Shown here: one piece after another, positions 1 to 7,800 of the stretch | How positions within the stretch are numbered: the first letter of the stretch is position 1 | How the letters are laid out: every line of letters begins with the position of its first letter | Assembly (NCBI GenBank): GCA_017411325.1 | Contig: JAFQQJ010000060.1 | Coordinates: 1-50,318, forward strand | Length of the DNA stretch: 50,318 nucleotides | From: Clostridia bacterium | GTDB taxonomy: Bacteria > Bacillota > Clostridia > CAKSNL01 > HGM11501 | Direction of reading: 5' to 3' | The notes under the pieces: generated by a model | What the model was told of the DNA's origin: nothing | The model's input: the letters and a program-made list of their open reading frames with translations, nothing else | Databases searched by the model: none | Made by a program: the position numbers and the translations under genes

Positions 1-41
1 TTCGCAGTTTTGGGTTAGGAATTTTTCGCCTTAGAGAAGTT

Positions 42-80
42 AAAAAACGCAGTCATACTGGCGTATGTCTGCGTTTTTTT
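42..80. terminator. Bidirectional intrinsic terminator downstream of metA
   Basis: Arms AAAAAACGCAG-T-CATAC (42-58) and GTATG-T-CTGCGTTTTTT (63-79) pair around a TGGC loop with one T-T mismatch, with A and T tracts on both sides. It lies about 80 bp beyond the metA stop on the minus strand and could also end a + strand transcript from left of the window. A weaker hairpin (AAGCC/GGCTT, about 102-120) lies between it and metA. Confidence 0.75.
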
Positions 81-162
81 GCGCACTATCAGCGGAAAAT
101 AACAAGCCAAAACCGGCTTCTCCCTAAGAAGTACCGCCGAACGCTCAGCTTTTTTATTGCCC

Positions 163-1080
163 TTATTTAATTTCATCAAGATCGTAGGGTGTTGTCTGAT
201 ATACGAAATAGTTAAGCCAGTTTGAGAAAAGTAAATTGGCGTGGGATCTCCAGGATACATTGGGCGCGTTTTCAGGATTGTCATCGGGAAAATAGTTTTT
301 GGGAACAGCTATATCATCGCCCTTTGCTATATCTCTGTCATACTCCTTTTTTAATGTATCTGCATCGTATTCAAGATGGCCTGTTACGAAAATCTGTCTG
401 CCCTTGTCGGTGGTTACGATGCAAACGCCGGTTTCTTCGGAGGAGGCTAATATTTTTAAAGCATCAACCTTTTCGACATCTGCTCTTTCTACCGTAGTAT
501 ATCGGGACTGGGGAACCATAAAGGTATCGTCAAAGCCACGAAGAAGCATTGAGTTTTTATAATCCGCCCTGTGGGGATAAATGCCGAAAAGCTTTTTATC
601 AAGGTTTATTTTATTGATGCCGTAGTGATAATAAAGCCCCGCCTGTGCACCCCAGCAGATGTGAAGGGTGCTTGTAACGTGAGTTTTGCTCCATTCCATA
701 ATTTCGCAAAGCTCATCCCAGTAGTTAACCTCTTCAAAAGCCATAAGCTCAACGGGAGCGCCTGTTATCACCATTCCGTCAAATTTCTGATTTTTAATCT
801 CGTCAAAGGTCTTGTAAAAGCTAAGCATATGAGCACTGTCAACGTGAGTTGCTTTGTGGGTTGCTGTCTGAAGAAGCTCCATCTCCACCTGAAGGGGGCT
901 GTTACCGAGCAGTCTTGCAAACTGTGTTTCGGTAACAATTTTTGTAGGCATAAGGTTCAAGAGCAATATTTTAAGGGGACGGATGTCCTGGGTTACGGCA
1001 CGGGTTTCGTTTATAACGAATATGTTTTCGTTATGGAGTGTTTCCGTTGCCGGAAGCCCGTTTGGTATTTTAATAGGCAT
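163..1080 (-). CDS. metA: Homoserine O-acetyltransferase (MetA family)
   Basis: Acylates homoserine, the first committed step of methionine synthesis, in the cytoplasm. The 305-residue product has the full family length. The catalytic Cys142 (in HICWGAQAG), His235 and Glu237 (in GHLEYD) sit at the positions known from this family. Residue 111 is Glu (APVELMAF); in characterised MetA enzymes Glu at 111 goes with acetyl-CoA and Gly with succinyl-CoA, so acetyl-CoA is the likely donor despite the common succinyltransferase label. The gene starts 12 bp after metY, and its GAGGTG ribosome site abuts the metY stop, so the two are one operon. This fits the neighbour, which uses O-acetylhomoserine. 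Confidence 0.95.
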   Translation of the reverse strand: MPIKIPNGLPATETLHNENIFVINETRAVTQDIRPLKILLLNLMPTKIVTETQFARLLGNSPLQVEMELLQTATHKATHVDSAHMLSFYKTFDEIKNQKFDGMVITGAPVELMAFEEVNYWDELCEIMEWSKTHVTSTLHICWGAQAGLYYHYGINKINLDKKLFGIYPHRADYKNSMLLRGFDDTFMVPQSRYTTVERADVEKVDALKILASSEETGVCIVTTDKGRQIFVTGHLEYDADTLKKEYDRDIAKGDDIAVPKNYFPDDNPENAPNVSWRSHANLLFSNWLNYFVYQTTPYDLDEIK

Positions 1081-1092
1081 AAATTCACCTCA

Positions 1093-2367
1093 TTACAACT
1101 GAGCCAAAGCCTGCTCTATATCGGCTATTATATCGTCAACATTTTCGATACCTACAGACATTCTGATAAGGTCGGAGCTGATGCCCGCATCGATAAGCTG
1201 CTGATCTGTAAGCTGACGGTGGGTGGTTGATGCAGGATGAAGCACGCTTGTTCTTGCGTCAGCAACGTGAACAACGATTGCGGCAAGCTTTAAGCTGTCC
1301 ATAAACTTAACGGCCGCTTCTCTTCCGCCTTTTATGCCGAAGGAGATAACGCCGCAGCTTCCCTTGGGAAGATATTTTTCAGCCAGAGCATAGTCGGGGC
1401 TTGAGGGAAGCTTGGGGTAGTTAACCCAGGAAATTTTATCGTTTGCTTCAAGATATTTTGCAACCGACAGAGCGTTTTCTGAATGACGCTCCATACGAAG
1501 GGGAAGAGTTTCCAAATTCATATTGAGTAAAAACGCATTTATGGCAGAGGGAAGTGCACCGAAGTCTCTCATAAGCTGAACTCTCGCCTTGGTTATGTAT
1601 GCGGCTTTGCCGAAATCGGCAACGTATTTAACGCCGTGATAGGATTCATCGGGCTCACACAATTCGGGGAACTTGCCGTTATCCCAGTTAAAATTACCGG
1701 AATCAACGATTACACCGCCCACAACGGAAGCATGACCGTCCATATACTTTGTGGTAGAGTGGGTGATGATGTCGCAGCCAAACTCAAAGGGACGGCAAAG
1801 GATTGGGGTTGCAAAGGTGTTGTCCACAACAAGGGGAACATTATGCTTGTGGGCAAGCTTTGCAAAACGCTCGATATCGAGGACAGTCAATGCGGGGTTT
1901 GCGATTGTCTCACCGAAAACAAGGCGTGTGTTTTCGTCAAACTTAGCTTCGATTTCCTCATCTGTCATATCCTGGGTTACAAAGCGAACCTCAATGCCCA
2001 TTCTCTTTATGGTAACTGCGAAAAGATTGATTGTTCCGCCGTAGATGGAGGAAAGGCATACAAAGTTCTGACCTGCAGAAGTGATGTTTAATACCGCCAT
2101 AAGGCTTGCCGCCTGACCGGATGTGGTGCAGAGCGCACCAACGCCGCCCTCCAGGTCTGCGATTTTTTCCTCAACCGCACTTACAGTGGGGTTTGATATT
2201 CTTGAATACATATGGCCGTCAGCCTTTAAGTCAAAAAGCTTGCCTAAATGCTCCGAAGAATCATACTTGTATGTGGTGCTCTGATAAATGGGGAGAACTC
2301 TGGGCTCTCCGTTTTTGGGAGTGTAACCTGACTGGATACACTTGGTTTCTATTTTATAATCTGACAT
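1093..2367 (-). CDS. metY: O-acetylhomoserine sulfhydrylase (aminocarboxypropyltransferase)
   Basis: A PLP enzyme of the Cys/Met metabolism family that makes homocysteine from O-acetylhomoserine and sulfide. The PLP lysine is about Lys207 in the motif THSTTKYMDGH, and the N-terminal YSRISNPT segment and SGQAA loop are typical. At 424 residues it has the length of MetY rather than the shorter MetB/MetC (about 380-400). It is the first gene of a metY-metA operon with a strong GGAGG ribosome site and a good promoter just upstream. Together the two genes give the direct sulfhydrylation route, bypassing cystathionine. A related role in methanethiol assimilation cannot be excluded. Confidence 0.92.
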   Translation of the reverse strand: MSDYKIETKCIQSGYTPKNGEPRVLPIYQSTTYKYDSSEHLGKLFDLKADGHMYSRISNPTVSAVEEKIADLEGGVGALCTTSGQAASLMAVLNITSAGQNFVCLSSIYGGTINLFAVTIKRMGIEVRFVTQDMTDEEIEAKFDENTRLVFGETIANPALTVLDIERFAKLAHKHNVPLVVDNTFATPILCRPFEFGCDIITHSTTKYMDGHASVVGGVIVDSGNFNWDNGKFPELCEPDESYHGVKYVADFGKAAYITKARVQLMRDFGALPSAINAFLLNMNLETLPLRMERHSENALSVAKYLEANDKISWVNYPKLPSSPDYALAEKYLPKGSCGVISFGIKGGREAAVKFMDSLKLAAIVVHVADARTSVLHPASTTHRQLTDQQLIDAGISSDLIRMSVGIENVDDIIADIEQALAQL

Positions 2368-2408
2368 AATAAAACCTCCGTTTTAAGACATTTCATAAAT
2401 ATTTTCCT

Positions 2409-2437
2409 ATTATACCATAAAATAAGATTAATTGCAA
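2409..2437 (-). promoter_or_regulatory. Promoter of metY-metA
   Basis: On the minus strand a TTGCAA -35 (2432-2437) and TATAAT -10 (2409-2414) are separated by 17 bp. The implied start is about 40 bp before metY, leaving no room for an S-box or T-box leader, so control, if any, should be by a protein. Confidence 0.6.
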
Positions 2438-2461
2438 TAAAAAAATACGCATAAGAACATA

Positions 2462-2490
2462 TTGACAAACTTGAATATATGGTGTATTAT
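2462..2490 (+). promoter_or_regulatory. Promoter of the ArsR-family gene
   Basis: TTGACA (2462-2467) and TATTAT (2485-2490) with exactly 17 bp between. The expected start near 2497 falls on the ribosome site AAAGGG, so the leader would be only about 15 nt. An upstream in-frame ATG at 2479 lies inside the promoter spacer and cannot be the start. Its -35 is 25 bp from that of the divergent metY promoter. Confidence 0.7.
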
Positions 2491-2511
2491 ATTGTAAAGG
2501 GTGTGATTTTT

Positions 2512-3039
2512 TTGAAATCGAAATATATTCTTATGGCGGAAATGTTCAAAGCGCTTGGAGACGAAAACCGCTTAAAGCTTTTAAATGAATTGAAGAACGG
2601 GGAAAAAAATGCAGGGGAGCTTTTAGAAAGCCTTTCTGTAACTCAGCCTACGCTTTCTCATCATATGAAGATTTTATGCGATTCGGGGATTGTTGATGCC
2701 AGAAGAGAAGGAAAGTGGACTTATTACAGCATTTCAAAAGAAGGAAAGAAGGAACTGCTTGATATTATAAATTCTCTGCTTGGCGGAAAATATGTGCCTT
2801 CATTTGATATAGACGATATTATTCTTACGGAAGAAGCCGGAGAAATAAAGCCTGAAAAGGTTAAGAAGACAGCAACAAAGAAGCCGGCGAAGAAAAAGAC
2901 GGAAAAGAAGAAAGAAGCTATTGAGGTTGTTTCCGAAACTTATGAAGAAGCAACAGAGGAAATAGCCAAAGCTCCTGAAGAAAAAGAAGAGCCAAAAGAG
3001 GAAAGAAGAGAACGGAATATGCCTTCGTGGCTGTTTTGA
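2512..3039 (+). CDS. ArsR-family winged-helix regulator with charged C-terminal tail
   Basis: Residues about 8-90 form an ArsR/SmtB winged helix (AEMFKALGDENRLKLL at the N-terminus, VTQPTLSHHMKIL as the recognition helix). No metal-binding cysteine pair such as ELCVCDL is present, so a metal ligand is not supported. After about residue 100 comes a low-complexity tail: a Lys/Ala/Thr-rich basic stretch, then a Glu-rich stretch, ending in a hydrophobic NMPSWLF. The TTG start at 2512 is preferred over ATG 2479 because the promoter occupies the latter and AAAGGG lies upstream at the right distance. Divergent from metY, which makes metY-metA a possible target; this is inference. A clear hairpin terminator follows. 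Confidence 0.85.
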   Translation: MKSKYILMAEMFKALGDENRLKLLNELKNGEKNAGELLESLSVTQPTLSHHMKILCDSGIVDARREGKWTYYSISKEGKKELLDIINSLLGGKYVPSFDIDDIILTEEAGEIKPEKVKKTATKKPAKKKTEKKKEAIEVVSETYEEATEEIAKAPEEKEEPKEERRERNMPSWLF

Positions 3040-3040
3040 T

Positions 3041-3066
3041 AAAGGTGGCAAAAGCCACCTTTATTT
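3041..3066 (+). terminator. Intrinsic terminator of the ArsR gene
   Basis: AAAGGTGGC (3041-3049) pairs with GCCACCTTT (3054-3062) over an AAAA loop and is followed by a T-rich run, starting one base after the stop codon. Confidence 0.8.
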
Positions 3067-3115
3067 TTGCAGTACTTATAGATATATTTACATAAATGAA
3101 TGTTAAAGAAAACAG

Positions 3116-3141
3116 AAAAGCCGTCCTGCGGACGGCTTTTT
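3116..3141 (-). terminator. Bidirectional terminator of the M18 aminopeptidase gene
   Basis: Perfect 11-bp stem AAAAGCCGTCC / GGACGGCTTTT with a TGC loop, flanked by A and T tracts, a few bases beyond the aminopeptidase stop. Confidence 0.8.
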
Positions 3142-3143
3142 GC

Positions 3144-4520
3144 TTATTTTAAATTACTCTGATAAAAGGCCCTGTATGCCCTGTAGGATTCATATAGGTC
3201 AAGCTTTGAAATAACCTCGAAGGGGGAGTGCATGGAGAGCACGGGCACGCCTGCATCGATTGTATCCATATTGAGGTTTGCGGTGTACTGCGCAATTGTA
3301 CCGCCGCCGCCACCGTCAACCTTACCGAGCTCGCCTGTCTGCCAGCAGATTTTGTTGTCATCCATAATTTTTACGATGGAGGCAAAAAGCTCTGCCGTGG
3401 CATCGGAGGAACCGCCCTTACCGCGGGAGCCTGTGTATTTCATAAAGGAAATACCGCATCCTGCATAGGGAGTGTTCTGTTTTTCAAAGGGAGAGGGGAA
3501 ATTGGGATCAAATGCGGCGCATACATCTGCTGAAAGGCAGGTTGCGTTTGAAAATGCGTGGCGGACAAAAAGCTCTGAATATTCGTCGGACATATCAATC
3601 ATATCGGCAATCATATTTTCAAAATACTTTGATTTCATACCGGTTACGCCCATAGAACCGACCTCCTCCTTATCAACAAGAAGGCATATTGCGGTTTTAT
3701 CGGGAGAATTGATGTCCAGAATTGCCTGAAGTGCGGCATAGGCGCAAACTCTGTCATCCTGAGCGTATGCACCCACAAAGCTCTTGTCAAAGCCTACGTC
3801 CTTTGCAGGAAATGCGGGAGTAAACTCAAGCTCTGCTGTTAAAAACTCTTCTTCGTCTATGTTGTAATCATCGTGAAGGATAGTTAAAATAGCTTTCTTT
3901 ACGCTCTGGGAATCGCCTTCAACAAGAGGAATACCGCCGACCAAAACAGTTAAATCTTCACCGCCTATGGCATTTCCCAAATTTCTGCTCATCTGATCGC
4001 CCGCAAGGTGGGGAAGAATGTCTGAAATGGTAAAGCAGAAATCGTCGGTATCCTTACCGATGGAAACATCAATTTTTGTTCCGTCCTTCTTTATAACAAC
4101 ACCTGAAAGCATAAGAGGAATGGTGGTCCACTGATATTTTTTAATTCCGCCGTAGTAGTGGGTTTTCATTAAAGCCTGGCCGCTTTCTTCAAGCAAGGGA
4201 TTGGGCTTTAAGTCAAGACGGGGGGAATCTACATGGGCGCCCACAAGGTTAAATCCTTTTCTTAAGGGCTCTTTGCCCATCACCGCAAGCATAAGTCCTT
4301 TGTTCCGGTTAACGGAATAAATTTTGTCACCGGGAAGAAGCTCGTTCTTTTCAGTAATATCAACAAAGCCTTCGTTTTTTGCAATGCGGAGAGCTTCCTT
4401 TACTATTTCACGCTCGGACTTTCCACTGTTCAAAAACTCCTTATAGCCTTCGGCAAAGTCGAATACGGCACTGTGATCGGCATCTGCCCAGCCGTTTTTG
4501 TTTTTGTAACCTAAATCCAT
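3144..4520 (-). CDS. M18-family aminopeptidase (aspartyl aminopeptidase type)
   Basis: A cytoplasmic zinc aminopeptidase that removes N-terminal residues from peptides. The 458-residue product carries the M18 metal-site motifs: GAHVDSPRLD (His96, Asp98), VDKEEVGSMG in the middle (the catalytic Glu and a metal ligand) and HSPFEVISKLDLYES near the end with the last His ligand. Length and motif order match bacterial M18 enzymes. There is no signal peptide. It is a single gene with its own promoter, a structured leader and a terminator. Substrate preference (acidic or broad) cannot be read from the sequence. Confidence 0.92.
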   Translation of the reverse strand: MDLGYKNKNGWADADHSAVFDFAEGYKEFLNSGKSEREIVKEALRIAKNEGFVDITEKNELLPGDKIYSVNRNKGLMLAVMGKEPLRKGFNLVGAHVDSPRLDLKPNPLLEESGQALMKTHYYGGIKKYQWTTIPLMLSGVVIKKDGTKIDVSIGKDTDDFCFTISDILPHLAGDQMSRNLGNAIGGEDLTVLVGGIPLVEGDSQSVKKAILTILHDDYNIDEEEFLTAELEFTPAFPAKDVGFDKSFVGAYAQDDRVCAYAALQAILDINSPDKTAICLLVDKEEVGSMGVTGMKSKYFENMIADMIDMSDEYSELFVRHAFSNATCLSADVCAAFDPNFPSPFEKQNTPYAGCGISFMKYTGSRGKGGSSDATAELFASIVKIMDDNKICWQTGELGKVDGGGGGTIAQYTANLNMDTIDAGVPVLSMHSPFEVISKLDLYESYRAYRAFYQSNLK

Positions 4521-4568
4521 ATTATCATTCCTTTCGGGATTTTTTATATTGTGTATAAAAGTACCGGA

Positions 4569-4602
4569 AAAATGTCCTTTCGTCCTTGAAAAAGGACATT
4601 TT
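4569..4602 (-). promoter_or_regulatory. Leader hairpin of the M18 gene, attenuator-like
   Basis: AAAATGTCCTTT (4569-4580) and AAAGGACATTTT (4591-4602) form a perfect 12-bp stem. Read on the minus strand the 3' arm ends in five Us, like a terminator, inside the predicted leader of the aminopeptidase gene. GTCCTT occurs a second time in the loop, so two mutually exclusive stems are possible. The rest of 4521-4845 holds the promoter of this gene and that of the large secreted protein; nothing else was recognised. Confidence 0.4.
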
Positions 4603-4621
4603 ATTATGGTATACTAATAAC

Positions 4622-4649
4622 AGTATAACCTTTTTTTAAAAAGAATCAA
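4622..4649 (-). promoter_or_regulatory. Candidate promoter of the M18 gene
   Basis: On the minus strand, TTGATT (4644-4649) and TATACT (4622-4627) with a 16-bp spacer. It would produce a leader of about 95 nt containing the hairpin at 4569-4602. Confidence 0.45.
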
Positions 4650-4778
4650 GCAAAAAGTGGGAAAATGTAGAATTAATTAAAAAATAAATATAAAATCCGG
4701 TAAGGTTTGGTTGTCACTTTTCTTGTAAAAGACAAAAAAACTAAGAAATAAAGACAAGATGACAAAAAAATTAAGGAA

Positions 4779-4807
4779 TTGGATTGCTTTATATGTTAAA
4801 ATATAAT
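4779..4807 (+). promoter_or_regulatory. Promoter of the large secreted protein gene
   Basis: TTGGAT (4779-4784) and TATAAT (4802-4807) with a 17-bp spacer, about 39 bp before the start codon, followed by an AAGGAAGGAG ribosome site. Confidence 0.55.
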
Positions 4808-4845
4808 CAATGTGAGGCTGCATAGCCAAAGGAAGGAGAAAAGAT

Positions 4846-7800
4846 ATGCGTAAATTCATTTCAATGGTGCTGGCAATTGTTATGATTTTGTCCTGCGTTT
4901 CTATAAATGTATCGGCAAATGAACTTGTTGCAAGCACTAATGTAGAGCTTTATCAGCTTGCACCCGAAAGTCAGAGCCTGATGGAGTCATACGTTATCAA
5001 GACCACTAACGATAAGCTCATCGTTATTGACGGAGGTATTGACGGAGCGGGAAAGGATTCAGATCCGTATCTTCCCTCGGCACTTCGTGCCATAGCAGGG
5101 GTAGGAGAGGGCGAATACTTCGAGGTTGAAGCCTGGTTTTTATCCCACGCTCATCAGGACCACTATTATGAGCTTGCAAAAATGCTCAATGAGTACAACG
5201 AGGAATCTAACTACAAGATAAACAACTTCTATTTCGATTTCCCGCCCTACGGAAAGACCGGAACTATATGGGAAAATGTCCTTGTGGGGAATCAGCTTTT
5301 TGAAGAACTTAAATCAGGGCTTGACAACTATGCCGAGGTCAATGAAATTGAGTTTGATTCTGAGACTTACTATGATGAACTTAACGGCAAAGTGGTAAAT
5401 TCAACTGCCATAAGGGAAGGGCTTGACATTAATATAGACGATGTAAGATTTGAAATAATGCAGACCTGGGATGAAGTTGACGGAACGACTGAATTAAACA
5501 ACACTTCCTTGATTTTAAGAATGCATGCGGCAGATAAAACCGTGATGTTCCTTAATGACGCATACATACACTCGGGTAACCGCCTTGTTGACACTTACGG
5601 CGAAAATTTGAAGAGCGATTATGTGCAGATGGCTCATCACGGGCAGTCGGGAACAAAGCAGAACGTTTATGATGCGGTTGATGCGGACTTTTTCTTATGG
5701 CCTACCCCAAAATGGATATGGACTAATCCGGACAGCTATGCCATTGACGATGTGCGTACGTGGATAACCGGAGCAGATTACACAGAGGTTCGTGAAAACG
5801 ACCTTGTTGCGGGTATGTATGATGTATACCCCGATGATTCTACGGTTGTCGCTGACTGGGCAGAGGCGCTTCCCGGTATGAAAATCACATTTACCAACGA
5901 AGATGCAAACTATACTGCACCCAAGGCGAATAAAAACCTTAAATATACAGGTGAAGAACAGGAGCTTATAACAGAAGGCAGTACCGATATCGGTACTATG
6001 GAATACTGCATTGAAGGAGCAGACTATGCAGAAGCTATTCCCACAGCTGTAAATGCAGGTGAATATACTGTATATTACAGAATCACCGACGGTAGTGTTT
6101 TAGTGGAAGAAGCCGTTACAGTTACAATTGCAAAGGCGGAGCCTGAATTTACTGCTCCCGTTGCAAAGGCTCTTATCTATACAGGTGAAGAACAGGAACT
6201 CATAGAAGCAGGAAGCGTTTCAGAAGGTGAATTTTTATATTCCACCGATGACGTGGACTATTCAGCTGAAATTCCAACTGCAACAGAAAGCGGCAACTAT
6301 ACAGTATACTATAAAGCAGAGGAAAGCGAAAATTATCTTGAAATTTCAGGAAGTGTTAATGTAACAATAGGCGACTATTCCGTTACCTTCAAAAACGGAA
6401 ATGAGCTTGCTCCTTTTGACGAGGATGTTGTTATGAGCGCTATGGATTGCGAATGTCTTGTTGAACTTCCTTCATATGAAACAAAGGCAAATACGGAGTT
6501 TGCTTACTTTAAGATAGGGGATGTCAGGTTTACAGAGGAAGAGCTTCTTTCATATGAGGTTACGGCAAACACAGAAGTTTTGGCATACTTCAGAGAGACG
6601 GCAATCACTTCCTGCGATTATGACTTTACAACAATGACAGAGGATGAATTTGAACTTACTGCGTTTGGAACGGACAGCGACTTCGTTCTTACCGAGGGTG
6701 TGGGTGTTCAGCTCTCAAAGAGCGCAAAAGCTACCTATGATATTCCTCTGGCAACCGATGTTACGGAAAATGCATTATCAGTAAGCTACGGCTTTACAGA
6801 AACGGCAAATACAGGCGGCTTTGACGGGCATTTTAAGCGCGGCGGCGATACTGTGGCGATTTTTTACCATACCAGCAATTATATGAGAGTGTATGCAGAC
6901 GGAGCGGCGCAGTATATTTACAATTTAGGACAGCTCGACGACGGTGTTCATCACGACGCAGAATTTATACTGGATATTGCAAATGAAAAGCAGTATGTGG
7001 TAATGGACGGCTTTTCCGGTATTGTTCCCACCGAAGGCTCCCATGACCTCTTAAATACTAAAGTGCCTGAGTGTTTTACACTTTTACAGAAGGCAGGAGG
7101 ATCCTTCATTCTGGAAAGCTTTGGTGTAAGGCGTTTGGAGGATACTAAAATCCGCGAAGTAACTTTAAGTGCAGGCGACGGTGTTACCGGAATCAGCTTT
7201 ATGAATAAGGCAGAATCCTCAACATATACCAACACTTATATATACATGCAGGAGGGCGATAAGGTACCCCTTCAGGCAACACTTGCTGCCGGACACGAGC
7301 TTACAGGCTGGAGTGCCGATAGCGGAAGCTTTTCTGATGAAACTGCACTTAAAACGGTTTATACTGCAGGAAGCAAGGATGCAACCATCAGCGCAGAAGG
7401 CGAAAATGCTCTTGCGGCAGCAGGAAATGTGGCATTTATCGGTGAAACCGGATATAAATCCCTTCAGGAAGCGGCAGATGCAGCTGCTACAGGAAGCACG
7501 ATTTATCTTCTTAAAGACATTGAAGATTCCGCACGTATTACATTCAATAAGGGTACAGCAATAACCGTTGACGGAAACGGATATACATATACGGATACAG
7601 GCTCCAATAATGACGGAGCATCGACTATGCTGGTTCAGGCAAATACAAATGTAACCTTTAAGAACATAACTCTTAAGCAGACAAACCTTAGTGCATGGAA
7701 AAGCGGTACTGCATGCCGAAGAGTAAACGGATTTTTCGTAATTCAAGGCGGCGGTAAGGTAATATTCTCCGATAAAGCAGTTATTGACGGCGCAGCAGGT

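Noticed and set aside
15..284. An 89-codon minus strand frame at the left edge
   Set aside because: It runs through the terminator and overlaps the end of metA in another frame; no ribosome site. The DNA may still be a repeat.
571..1230. A 219-codon + strand frame over metA and the end of metY
   Set aside because: It covers two well-identified genes on the opposite strand and has no ribosome site.
4846..5900. Metallo-beta-lactamase domain as an antibiotic resistance gene
   Set aside because: The layout matches ComEC-type hydrolases within a surface protein, not class B beta-lactamases.
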